DNA from: Epichloe hybrida
Lineage: Eukaryota > Ascomycota > Sordariomycetes > Hypocreales > Clavicipitaceae
NCBI GenBank assembly: GCA_019022495.1
Contig: JAFEKR010000026.1
Coordinates: 186,001 to 250,000, forward strand
Length of the DNA: 64,000 nt
Direction of reading: 5' to 3'
Shown here: positions 1-11,599 of the stretch, piece after piece
Position numbering within the stretch: the first letter of the stretch is position 1
Layout: every line of letters starts with the position of its first letter
The notes under the pieces: generated by a model
Databases searched by the model: none
Told to the model about the DNA's origin: nothing
The model's input: only the letters and a program-made list of their open reading frames with translations
Translations under genes and position numbers: made by a program

Positions 1-2480
1 CCTAGGGTTTATTCTCTTTATTAATAGGATATTAATAAATACCTACTAAGTTAATATAATTAGGGAATAGAAGGAGCCTATAAGTTTTAAGGATATATAG
101 TTATTCCTTAGATTCTATAACTTCTATTAATAGTTTATTTATAAATACTCTAGGATTATAGCACCTCTTTATACGCTAATAAAGGGTAGTTAAAATAGTA
201 TTTAGACTAGGAGGTTTATATTTAGAGAAAAGGAGTAGTTAGTGTTTAACTAGCTAAAAGATACCTTTTAGTAAGCGCCTTTACTCTAATACTATAACCT
301 AAGTTAAGCAGTGTATATTAAGATAAATGCCTTAATTTTTATAATAGTAAGAATCCTATCTTAGTAGGATAATAAGGGCTATTAGTATTTAGTAGCCTTT
401 TAGTTAAGGAAGTTTATAGACGCTAAATATAACTATAGTATAGCTAATTAAGAGTTACTTACTATAGTAAAGTTATTTAAATACTAGTAATATTATATTA
501 AAGGCGTAAAGACACTTATAGAGGTCCTATTAGACTATTATAACTTATAGACCTTTATAAGGTAATAGAAGCTAAATAGAAGATAGGTATAATAGTATAT
601 ATTCCTTTACCCTTTTTATTTTATAATTAAGTATAGACTAGGGAAAAGTAACCTTATAAATACACTATTAAGAAAGTCTAATTATAAGGGCAAACCTATA
701 TTAAATAAAATACTCCTACTAAAGCTTTAAAGGAAGATAGTAAATATCTATATAGTAAAAGAAGAAGTACTAATATATTAAAGAAGTTATAGTATAATAC
801 TAGTCTTAGAACCTACTAAGGTAAGAGTAGCCTAGGTAAAAGGCTAGTTAGCTACTATAAATCCAGTAATAGGTTAGCTAAATAAGGGTAATTTTAAGGA
901 GAAGGTAGTATATATCTAAGATATTAGTATAGTATAAGTAATTTAGGGGGCTATTATATTACTAAATCCCTACTAATCTATAGTAAATAAACTATTAGCG
1001 TAGCTATTATAGAAGGCATAGGACTAAGATCTAAATTTATAAAAGCGTAAAGGTAAGGTTAACTCCTAAGTAAAAAGGAGGGAAAAGGCTAGTCTATAGT
1101 TATATAATATAAGGGGTCTTCTAATATATAAAGACTAGGTAGTTATTCTATAGAAGCCTATCTTATAATAGGAGCTTCTATAGCTACACTATAATAATTT
1201 ACTAGTAGGTTACTTTAGGACTAAACATACTCTTAAGCTACTAAAACATTACTATTAGTAGCTAGTAATAAGTAAAGCTATTTTAGACTATATATCTAGC
1301 TACAGGGTATACTAGCATGTAGTAGCTAGATAGCACTACTTATATAAAAGCCTTAAATTACTACTAATACTAAGGTAACTATAGGCGAAAATCTTAATAA
1401 ACTTTATTATAGGTTTACTACTAGTATAGCTAGGTAAGCAAGAAACTAATGTAATCCTAGTGATTATAAACTAATTTACTAAGTACTTTATTTTCCTTCT
1501 TATAAAGACTATAATTAATATAGCTAAATTAGTAAAGTTATTTTATAAGGAGATTAAGCTTTAATTTAGGGCGCTAGAGGGTATTATATCTAATAGAGAA
1601 TTAGTGTTTATAAGCTAATTCTAGTTAGATATATGTTACTTATTATATATAAAGCATAGGCTTTTAATAGTATTTTACCCCTAAACTAATAGGTAAATAA
1701 AGAGAATAAACTAAGTGCTTAAATATTACTTATAATACTTTATTAAAGAAAACTAATAGCTATAGCTAAAGCTACTCCTAATAGCTTAATTTATATATAA
1801 TAATACTATTAATAAGATAATAGGTTACTCCCCTAATTATATTCTTATAGGCTATTTACCTAAGTTTTATCTAGCTCTTAAGGGTAAGAGCAAGGAGAGG
1901 GAGGTTTTAAAAGCTTATATATATATATAAAAGCTATATAAGGTTAGGGAGAAACTAGTATATAACTAAGTAAGAGCTACTAAAGTATAGGCGAAGTATT
2001 ATAACTAATAACACTAGCTATTAACCTTAAAAAGAGAAGACTTAGTACTACTATTAGTAAAGAATATTAGACTTAAGGATATAAAATAAAAGCTAACCCC
2101 TAGATTTATTAGGCTATTTTAGATACTTAATGCTATAGGTAAATAAGTATACTAACTAGCATTACCTAATAAGTATAGTTAACTATATAATATGTTTTAT
2201 ATTAGTCTATTAAAGCTATAGAATTACTAGAAAGATACTATAGATAAAGAAATACTAATACTAAACCTTAAAGATAAAGATAATAAATTTAAAGTTAAAG
2301 AAGTTAAGGATTATAGGAAGACTTATAAAGGTAATAAATACCTAGTAAAATAGAAAGGTTAGCTAAGTAAATATAATTAATAGGTAGTAGTAAAAGATAT
2401 AGAAAGTACTTAATATATAATTTAGGCTTTTTATTAAAGTAAAATAAGGAGAAAGTATAGTAAGTTATAAGTAAATTATA
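1..2480 (+). mobile_element. RIP-degraded Ty3/gypsy chromovirus, 3' part of pol (cut by window edge)
   Basis: Pseudogenised pol of a long terminal repeat retrotransposon. Reading the plus strand and treating TAA/TAG as mutated CAA/CAG, a continuous polyprotein frame shows: RNase H around 200-560 (a segment like IVRILSQQDNKGYQYLVAF, then NQELLTIVKLFKYQQYY and the DHNNLQTF-type motif as DYYNLQTF); an integrase zinc-binding segment around 1180-1260; the integrase core around 1400-1900 (ISNRELVFISQF, then FYPQTNRQIKRINQVL, matching the family's SDRDPVFTS and HPQTDGQTERxNQVL); and a C-terminal chromodomain around 2300-2430 (YLVKQKG). The chromodomain places it with chromoviruses, which target heterochromatin. 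The reverse transcriptase and 5' end lie before the window. Many in-frame stops and the loss of Asp codons mean it is dead. The end at 2480 is approximate, and I could not find its 3' LTR. Confidence 0.85.
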
Positions 2481-4541
2481 AGCACTAAGGAATAATATTA
2501 CTATAGTAAAGGCTTAATATTATTAGTTACCTAAAAATTCTGCCTAAAGGCCTATATTATATTATAAAAAAATAAAGGAAATAGCGCTTAAAGCATAGGT
2601 AAAGTAACTAGAAAACCCTTTATTATAGCCCCTAGATAGGAGATAACCTTACTATTAATAAACCTATACTTTACCTTATTCTTATTAGCTTAAATTACTT
2701 TCTTTATAGTATAGAAAAAGCAGTGTATTACTATAGCCTAGGTAATATAGCCTAGATTTAATAAATAAAGCTAAAGAACTATACGCGCTTCTTATATAGC
2801 TATAGTATTCTCTAGGTTCTCCTATTAAAATATTAGTAAAGCCCTAGTAAATAGATAATAAAAAGCTAAGGGTAAACTAAAAGAGAGGGAAATAAGGCTA
2901 TAGTTACTAAGGTAACTTATAACTACTACTAAGAAACTAGATAGCTTTAGTAAGAAATAGAGGTAGCTTATATAGAAAGGTTAGTAAATAATAAGTAATT
3001 AGGTTAGGATTTAATAGACTTAATATACCTTTATAGCACTAGTTAACCTAAAGGTAATATAGTATAAGGTATTTATATAGTTAAATCCTATAACTAAGTT
3101 AAGAATATACTTAGTAAAGCTATAGTAAGTCTTCTCTAAAAAAACACTAATACTCTCTTTATTTAGGGTAGAAATAGTAGTGCTTATAAGGGCTTATACT
3201 TACTTATAAATAACTATTAGGTTAGAAAAGTTACTAGCTATTATTACTATAGCCTAGTATAAAAAAGTTAGTAAGTTAGAAGTATATAATAATAGAATAC
3301 TAAGTAACTTACTATCTTATAGGTATTACTATACTTATTATATTAAAGATAATACTTTAATTACTTATCCCTAGTAATATTACTTCTAAGTAAAAAATAA
3401 GGAAAACTATATATAATCCTTAGTAAAGTAGCCTTAATTAGTAAGTATCTCTTAAAGTTAGTATAGCTAGTATATAAGTAATATATATAAGAGTACTTAT
3501 AGAAGTAAATAGTATTAGTTTTTATAATAAAATAGTAAGGATAGGTATATAATAAGTTAGGGTAAATAAAGTCTAATTAAAATTAATTAGAATAGTCTAG
3601 AGTTATAAGGAGGAAAAGGGAGTAATATAATAGTAAGTTATAATAAAATTTATATTATAAAGCTAACTAATTTATTTATTATTATTTTTATTATTAGCTA
3701 GTTAGTAAATAGCTATATTAAGGCTAGGGAAAGCTATTTAGGAGCCTAGCTATAAGTAAGGGGATAATTATAAGGCCTTACTTATAATATAAGTGCACCC
3801 TGCTAGCGTACTACGCTATAAGGCTAGGTTTACGTAATACTAGTAAGCCACTAGCTATAAGTCAGTGACTTGCACGCATAACACACTTAGACCTAGCAAG
3901 CTTTAGTTAATATACGAACGCCCCCATACCTCTTGCCTAGCTATCCTTTTGTTCTCACAAAAGAATATTAGCTAGTACTAGGTATTTAATAAAGTAAGGG
4001 TCTAGCTACTTATTAAGATAATCTAAGCTATACTAATGCTATAGGTATTTATAACACTATAACTTACTTAAATTCTAGGCTACTTACTATAATTAAGGTT
4101 TATAAACTAGTGTTTATTATTAAAGATATAAATTAAGGTTTTGCTATTAAGTATAACTTATAATTTGCCCTAGGTAAGGAAAGCCTTTATAAACTCTCCT
4201 ATAGTAGTAAATATAGTATTATTTTCTTTAGGTTCCTTTACGCTATTATCCTTTAACTAAGTATTATAAGCTTTCTTTATATTATTAGATTAATTATTTA
4301 TTACTTCTTTTACCTTCTTTAATAGTTCTTTATTAATCTTCTAGTCTTTTATTAGGTAAAGAGCTTTATAGACCTTTTATAAGTCTTTTAACTTCTTTAT
4401 CTTATACTTCTTATAATAAATATAGTTATCTTTCTTTACTTTCTTTTTTTTAGCTTTATCCTTTATTTTACTATTAAGAGTTAGTTTTACTTTAAAGGAG
4501 TTATTAGCCTTTACTTAAGACCTTCCTTAGGCTTTAATTAG
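2481..4541. other. AT-rich RIP-degraded DNA, element not identified
   Basis: About 2 kb of sequence almost without CpA or TpG and dense in TAA/TAG, so repeat-derived. I recognise no domain. The stretch 3780-3960 is visibly less mutated and could be an LTR or an unrelated insert, but I found no second copy in this window. 4240-4500 is rich in Lys/Arg codons on the minus strand, as in a gag or transposase tail. No gene supported. Confidence 0.6.
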
Positions 4542-5002
4542 GAGCGTTGCTATTCGGAGCTGTGTTTTCTTACTACTCGGCGCTGTACCCACATAAGGAT
4601 TTGTCCTAGCCGCATTTGGTCAGCTAGCTTGATTGCCACACCCTCCCGTAGAAAACACACGTAATATCATGGAATCTAACCCCGCACTCTGAATTACATT
4701 ACGACAACAGCAGATTTTTTAATTAAACGCGCACGAGGCTCGCGAATTCGCTCAAAAACGCGATTTCCGGTGTTTTTGGCTAGCCTAACTAATTATTCTA
4801 ACCTCTTCTGACCTCTTTAACTATCTATGCTAGCCGCTGCGTAGCCACGATCACGACCGTAATAGAGAGAAGCTTCCTATTTTTTTTACTAGGGAGTATC
4901 ACATAAATTTAGTGGCGGGGCGTGGGATATAGGATGTGGCCGTATCACATTGTGGGTATAGCGCCGAGTAGCAAGAAAACACAGCTCCGAATAGCAACGC
5001 TC
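4542..5002. mobile_element. 461-bp MITE with ~52-bp terminal inverted repeats, probably Mutator-type
   Basis: A small non-autonomous DNA transposon with no coding capacity. The terminal inverted repeats (4542-4593 and 4951-5002) begin GAGCGTTGCTATTCGGAGCT and match over about 52 bp with two mismatches. The element is flanked by a perfect 9-bp duplication TTTAATTAG at 4533-4541 and 5003-5011. A 9-bp duplication fits Mutator-like elements (8-11 bp), not Tc1/mariner (TA) or hAT (8 bp). Unlike the DNA on both sides it keeps normal CpA/TpG content and GC-richer words, so it inserted after the host repeat was mutated or is too short or too scarce to trigger RIP. The superfamily is inferred from duplication length only. 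Confidence 0.85.
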
Positions 5003-5011
5003 TTTAATTAG

Positions 5012-5248
5012 GTACCTAATCTTACTTATAATATTATAGAAATCTAGGACCTTTCCCTTATACTTTACTATATAAACTAGTAAGCTAACTTAAGCTAAGA
5101 TAGTAAGGAATTAAGCCTTAATAGTATTATTAATTATTTCTATAGGTAAGTTACCCTTAGTAATAGGGTAGTTTACTTAGAGGTATATTTTATAACTTAT
5201 TAAAGCCTTTATAAGCTATTTATTAATATTTATTTTTATAAGGTTTTA
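5012..5248. other. AT-rich RIP-degraded DNA between MITE and copia LTR
   Basis: Continuation of the degraded repeat that hosts the MITE. It is the original left flank of the copia element at 5249. No gene or motif recognised. Confidence 0.6.
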
Positions 5249-5501
5249 TGTTGGATGCACCAAGGTCCTGCGCAGGTAATAAATCCCGTATAATTTGAAG
5301 TCAATAATAGATAGATAGCTAGGAAAGAGGAAGAAGAGAGGGAAAGTCTAGATGCTAGAAAAGTAGGCGAAATCCGTATGTGGGGCACAAAAGGGGGTGG
5401 CGAATTAATGCAGCCAATCATATCACGTATATCGCGCCAGACCCATAATTAGTCCGGTCTTTGGCCACAATTAAACTAATAAAGATCTGAAGGAATTAAC
5501 A
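5249..5501 (-). repeat. 3' LTR of outer copia element (253 bp)
   Basis: Same length as the partner LTR at 23933-24185. By eye there are about 21 differences between the two, all transitions and no indel, as RIP produces. The LTR retains many CpA and TpG sites, unlike the internal region. Confidence 0.9.
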
Positions 5502-8500
5502 CTAGCAATCTCTCTTTTTCCTTTATAGCTAAAGAGCTTAAAAACATAATAAAAATTAGATTAAAGGAAAGTATATACTAGTAAATCCCTTAATAGGAAT
5601 CCGCTACTCTAATTGGCCATTGTGGCATTAGTTAATTAAATTAATCCGTTAGTCCTTGCCCACGCTCCTGTCCCTTAATATCACAGGCCTTTTTACCTAT
5701 CCTTTAACATAAATCGTTAATTTATTTAAATTAATTAAAGAGGAAAGTAATAAATTTAGCAATGCTTTTGTTATTACATCCGCCGGATTATCGTTACTGT
5801 TAATCCACCTGACTTCGTAAATCTTATGCCTTTTATATAATTAACGAAGAGCTATAATATTAATTATTAGTCTTTTCTCCTTTATGGTTCCTAGCTTTAT
5901 AAGATATTTATATAATAAAAAAGAATTAGTACAGAGAATCATAGGAATTTAAGGTATCTTTAATTAATCTGTAATCTAATGTAAAGTTATGGAAATTATA
6001 TAGGCAATATCTGCGCCTTAAACTATGCTATACAACTCGGAGGCAAGCGCGCTATAAGTAACTCTCTTACTCTTTATTAAGCTATACGTAATAATATTAC
6101 CTTTTATAATAAAGGTATTATTATCTTATATTATCTCGTTACCGATCACAATTACGTATCCGATCTATGAGCTTAAATCCTTGTTGTTAGCAAGCAATCT
6201 ATTTATAAACATAAAGAGCTTTGCCTCTTTAAGAACCAAAGGAATATATCGTAGTCTATATTATTAATTCTTAATCTACTACTTAAGGCGTTTATTAAGG
6301 TATGTGATATCTTCCCTAGAGGGTTCTTAGTGTTAAGCTATAATTAAAAGGTTATAGGAAGCTTCTAGTTAATACATAGTTATAATATAGCTTCCTTAGG
6401 CTTATTATTCCACGTAGTCTTGCTTTGCTATTAGGGATTAAGGATTAACTTCCTTAATCTTCTAACTTTAGCCCTTCTAGGTTAAGATTAACAAATTATC
6501 GGTGTTTTAGGTTAAGATGCACCTGTTGAAGATAAGGGGATTCTTAGCAGTTAATTATTGCTTTTCTTTGGCTATGAAATTAGCCTTCTAGAGCTCTTTC
6601 TCTTCTTTTTAGAAAAAGTTATCGTCGCTTAGGCCTAATATATTATCAGTTTATATTCTAATAATGCCAAAGAGATTCTTATTATTCAGAGCTATAATTA
6701 ACAAGCAGGGATTATAGGTTAAAGTTGTTATATCAAGGTTATCCCTGTGGTAACAGAAGTACATTACCTACTAGTAGGTTCTGGCCTCTGTAATCCCATA
6801 AAGAGGTCTAATTAATTTAATTACAGTCCCTTCTGGAAAGAGATATGCAATTTGCTTTAGCAGTCTTATAATAATTAGCCTCATTAGTATTATATGCGAT
6901 TAAGTGTAGGCTTGTGTAATATCATAAATCCAAAGGTAAATGCCTCTTTTTCTTAATAATGGAGCGATAGCTATGATAAGTTATTGGCTTGCTTGTTAAA
7001 TTGTTAGTAATTGCGTTAGGATAAATTCCTTTCCTTTATTATTATAGCCTTATATAATAAGACAAGATTTCTTGTACAGTAACTCCGTTCCTTTGCCTTT
7101 AATCTCTCTAACTATATAAGAATTAAAGATTCTATAACCTCTATGCTTCGCTAGGTTAAACTTAATGAATTTGAATATATTATAAGCTTATAAAGCGTTA
7201 ATCTTAGCTTAATTAGACTGCTTAAAGGGTTTTCCTAGGGTTATAATCCTTCCTTCTTAGTGAAGCTAAAGGGCAAGGTTCTAATTAGCCTCCTCCTTTG
7301 CTATAAGGAATACTATACTTAGTATTCCTCTAGTTATAACCTCTTAGATAAAGGCCTCCTCTTAATCTTTATTTATAAGTACGTAAAGCTAAACTAAGCT
7401 AACGTCCTTCTTAGGGCTATAAGGTCTTCTTTTCCTTACTTTTGTTCCTTTAGGGCGTAGTAATAAGTCTTTAACTTAATAGCTTCCCCTTAGGGCCTTT
7501 TAGGCTTTATAAGCCTCTTTATTAGACTCTCCTATACTTATAAATTACATTATAAAGGCCTTTCTTAGTCTCCCTTACTTTCTCTTAGCTAGTATTTATA
7601 GCTCTTTACTATCTTCTATTAGAGAATCTCTTTTATTAGTAGTAGTTAGTTATGTAGTTACTTCTTCCTTTACATTACTAAGCTTTATCTCCTACTACTC
7701 TAGTATATTATAGGGCTTTATCTCCTACTACTCTAGTCCCTCTGTAATATATAGGTCTTTATAATAGGGCTTTACTACTATAAAGTAAAACTTTACTAGG
7801 CCACAGGGTATATTAATAGTATAGGTCTCTTTATTAGTAGTAAGTAGCTTATAAAGGCTATACTAGCTACCCTTCTCTCTCCACACGCAGATATTAGCCT
7901 ATAGGGGTAGCTAATATATAGGCGCTATATTAGGGCTATTCTAGGCTTTAAGGGCATTATAGACCTGCTATAAAGCTAGATAGTAGCGGACTTTATTAGT
8001 GGCTTTATGAATTACTTTAGCACATTAAATAATAGAGACGCTTAGTAGTAACTTATCTGTTATTTACAGGTAGCCTCTAAAGACTAGTATAGTTAGGATA
8101 ATACTATTTAGGCCTGTAGAGTTATTAATAGCCTTAATAGCTATTTAGAGGTATTGCTCTAGTGTAAGCTCTATTCTGATTAAGTCTGTGATAATATTGT
8201 AGGCTTAGCATAGAGGTCTATAATATCTCTTAACCTTTCTAATACTATTGTAGGCTTTAATCAGTATCTTATCAGTCTTAATTAACATTAATTAAGCATA
8301 ATGCCTAAATTTAGCGGAAGCGAAGTTATTACTAGCATCATGGATAATCTAATCTAGAGGTCTAAGATAAGTATCAATCTAACATTCGCGGATTACATCC
8401 TAGATATCTTAAGCCTTCTACTTCTTTAAATCAAGGAATTAGGCTACCTAGAACAATATTACTGAATTAATAATGTGAAGTACTAGTCGGCTATCAATCT

Positions 8501-10706
8501 GCATGATATTAACAATGATCTCGTAGTTGAATTCGTGGTTATCTTTAATTATGAACTTAAATTAACTAGGGGCCTTTCCATACATCTAGTAATAGTAGCA
8601 AACTTTAGTTAATTCCTTAATTACCTAGTATTTAACTTTATAACTAGCTTAGTAAAGGATCTTTATGAGTTATTAAACAGAAGGGTAACTAAGTTAATAA
8701 TATAATTAATAGATATCTCCTTCTAAAAGATAGAAGGTAACTATTTCTCTTGCTTCTAGTAACCACTAAGGATAGCCCTATTATTACACGATAGGTATAG
8801 TCTTGTTGCCTTAGATAAGTACGTTAGCAAGGTTATTAATCTTAACTTATATATTATCTATATTAGTGATTAAGAAGAGGAACAGGGTAGCTATGTTAAG
8901 GATATAGAATTTAAGCTCTCTAAGTTCTATAGGCACATAAAGGATTCCTCTTGTAACTACTAATCTAGCGCTAAATATAATAATTTAGGGTTCGCAGGGG
9001 GTTACCTTTAATAAAGGCATTAATCTTAACAGAGCCTTCACTTATACCTCTCCTACAGTTAACTTTCCTACGGCGCTAGTATTAGGTATAATCCCTCTAA
9101 AGACTTCTTTAGAATAGTATTCTTTAGAGATATAGCAAATTAAGCCTTTATTACATTCTTATAGCTTATAAAGCTCCTACCTAAGGAATACGTATTAGAA
9201 GGCTTAATTATTAAGGGTTACGAGGATATTAATATTAGCGGTATTATGGTTAGTCTGTAATCTAGAGCAGAAGAATTATGTAATGCTTAGATATGCTATT
9301 AATAGTAGCTCCTTAACATTATCATTATTGTCCTTAGCTTCTATATAAGCTATAAGATATACTTCCTAATTCTTACCTAAGCCTTTATTAGGCTTATTCT
9401 TATTCTACCCTTTATAGGAGGTAAGGAATACTTAGAATCTCTTCTCTAAAGGGGGTATATAGTGTGTCTTACTAGCCCACTAGTAGTCTTTCTCCTTTTA
9501 ATATTCTTTAGTGAAGTAATTAGAAGACTAGTAGCTACTCTTACTACACACAAAGCAGCGCTTAGTGCTTAGCCTAGGGCTTTATTTATAATAGCTTCCT
9601 CTACTATAGGATTATTATCTATACTAATGATTAGTAAATATAGCTTCTAGAGGGTCTCCTTGTTAGTACTAAAGGTATTAGGAGAACTTCTTGTTTAATT
9701 CCATAATAGTAATTACCTTACGGAGGTCTCTGGTAAGACTTTTAAAGCCTATAAAGTGTATATATTCCACTATCTAATATTTAGGCATACTAGCTATAGC
9801 GTTTAAGGCCTGCTTATAGAGTTTAGTATTTACTATCTTAGTAAGGTATAAGCCTTTGTGAATTTTCTTAAGGGTTAATAATATAATCTTAAGGCAATTA
9901 AGCTTGCTTTTATTAGGGTTCTTCTTAATTATGCTCTTTAGTATTATGCTACTCTATTTATAGTAATAGAATTGCTAGTTACTTTCTGTCTTAAAGCGTT
10001 AACAAATACAAGTAATTATCTCTTTATAGGAATAGTTATTCCTAAAGAGGTAATTAAGGTAGTATTACTTAGTATTACCTATTAATATAATAGGGAAAGC
10101 CTTCTAATAATACGTTTAAGGAAGGTTAATTCTATCACACTTATTTTTAAAGAGCGTAATCTTTAGCGTTAAGAAGTTATATAGCTTTCCACTATAGCAG
10201 TCGCTATCCTTGTATATCTTTATAAGCTCCGAGATTTTCTTTATAATCTAATCTTTAAAGGGGAATTACTATAAAGGCATAATTTATTATGAATAATAGT
10301 CTACTAGTTATTCTTAATAACAATTATCCAGATAAAGCTATTAATATAATAGGGATTGTCACGGGGGTTCTTATAAGGGTTTGAGCAATCTCTAGGGTTA
10401 GGGAAGGTTAATTTCTAGGGTAAGTTATTAGGGTTATTAATATTAAGGTTCTAGGGGTTCGGAAGATCATAGTCTTTCTTATAATCTTTCCTGTAACTAA
10501 ATGGGCATTAAGGTTTAATAAAGCACTTCCTTAAGCAATACTAGGATTAAATATCCTAGGCCTTGCCTAATAAGGACGCCGTAATCTCATAAAGAATTAC
10601 GTAATTTTCTAATAATATCCTTAAATACCCTTTTAAAGGTGTCTTTAGACTAGCCTTTAAAGTCTTCTTAGAATAATTCCTATAGGTTATTATCTCTCTA
10701 ACCTTA
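5502..10706 (-). pseudogene. copia pol remnant (RNase H and more) of the outer element
   Basis: Minus-strand remnant of the gag-pol polyprotein. The C-terminal RNase H is readable between about 6300 and 5760: GYVIVIGNEI, then LASELY in a degraded form, ending with the copia-typical NPADVITKA. Upstream sequence up to about 10.7 kb is contiguous internal element DNA and should hold reverse transcriptase, integrase and part of gag by family order, but I verified only RNase H. It is broken by numerous TAA/TAG codons. The true 5' end of the polyprotein lies on the other side of the nested insertion (22895-23932). Confidence 0.75.
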
Positions 10707-10711
10707 ATACT

Positions 10712-11211
10712 TTGTCAAGCGGAAAACAACACCCCAAAAGACACGATGCTGGCCCACGATCGCGAGTAGCTCTGGAGCCTACACATAACAGAGGGGTTAA
10801 TCAACTTAATAATATCAATCACAACAACGGCTAGGACTATCTTATTGTGTAGAGATATCCTAGATTAAATAGTCTGTTAGATTAGAAGCAGCGCTTTAAT
10901 TAGAGAAGGGGGGGGGGGGATTCTTCTTAATACATATTTCACAATATCAGATCTAATATTAGCTAAAGCAAGAGTTAATATTAGCTAAAGCTATTAGTAT
11001 TAGCTAAAGCAAAAGGGTAGGGTGAAAGTAAGAATTTAGTTATGCGTGGTGGCTCTTGTAGAATCTAGCTACATATGGTCCCTTTATAGATTAATTAATC
11101 CTCCTGCCAAGATGACTAATATCATTATCCCCTTATTATAATATCCCTATCCTTAAGCCCTAGCACTTATTATCATAATCGCGTTTTTAGGCGCGCATCT
11201 TAAGGCATATA
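10712..11211 (-). repeat. 3' LTR of nested gypsy element
   Basis: About 500 bp, near-identical to 22389-22889 apart from transitions and one base in a poly-G run (12 against 13 G). It contains tandem copies of an ATTAGCTAAAGC-like word near 10960-11010. Confidence 0.85.
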
Positions 11212-11599
11212 ACACCTCCCTAGGTATACACTAGTTACCCCTAACTAGTTATGCACACTAAAACCTAAAAGCGCCTTATAAGTGTGGTTAGTAACTAATC
11301 TTATGTAAAAAGGGTGGAGGAACTATTTAATCTATTATATATAGGCCTAGGCTAATTAATCTTATATAGCTAAATCCTATATAGTAGGAAAAGGATTATT
11401 AAGGTAAGTAAAAGAGATAATAGAAAGGATAGAAAGGTAAAAGAAAAGGTAAAGATATAAGGAAGAAAGGAAAGAAAAAAAAAAGAAAATTATATAAAGT
11501 AAAAAGGGAAAAAGAGAAGGTAGATAAGACCTCCCTAACTAAAGACCTAAATTCCTTATTTCTTAAGAGAGCTTTAGTGTCTTTAGTGTTCGTGGGCGT

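Noticed and set aside
5236..5421. 61- and 80-codon minus-strand frames (here and at 23944-24186)
   Set aside because: They lie inside the two copies of the copia LTR and are repeated only because the LTR is. LTRs do not encode them.
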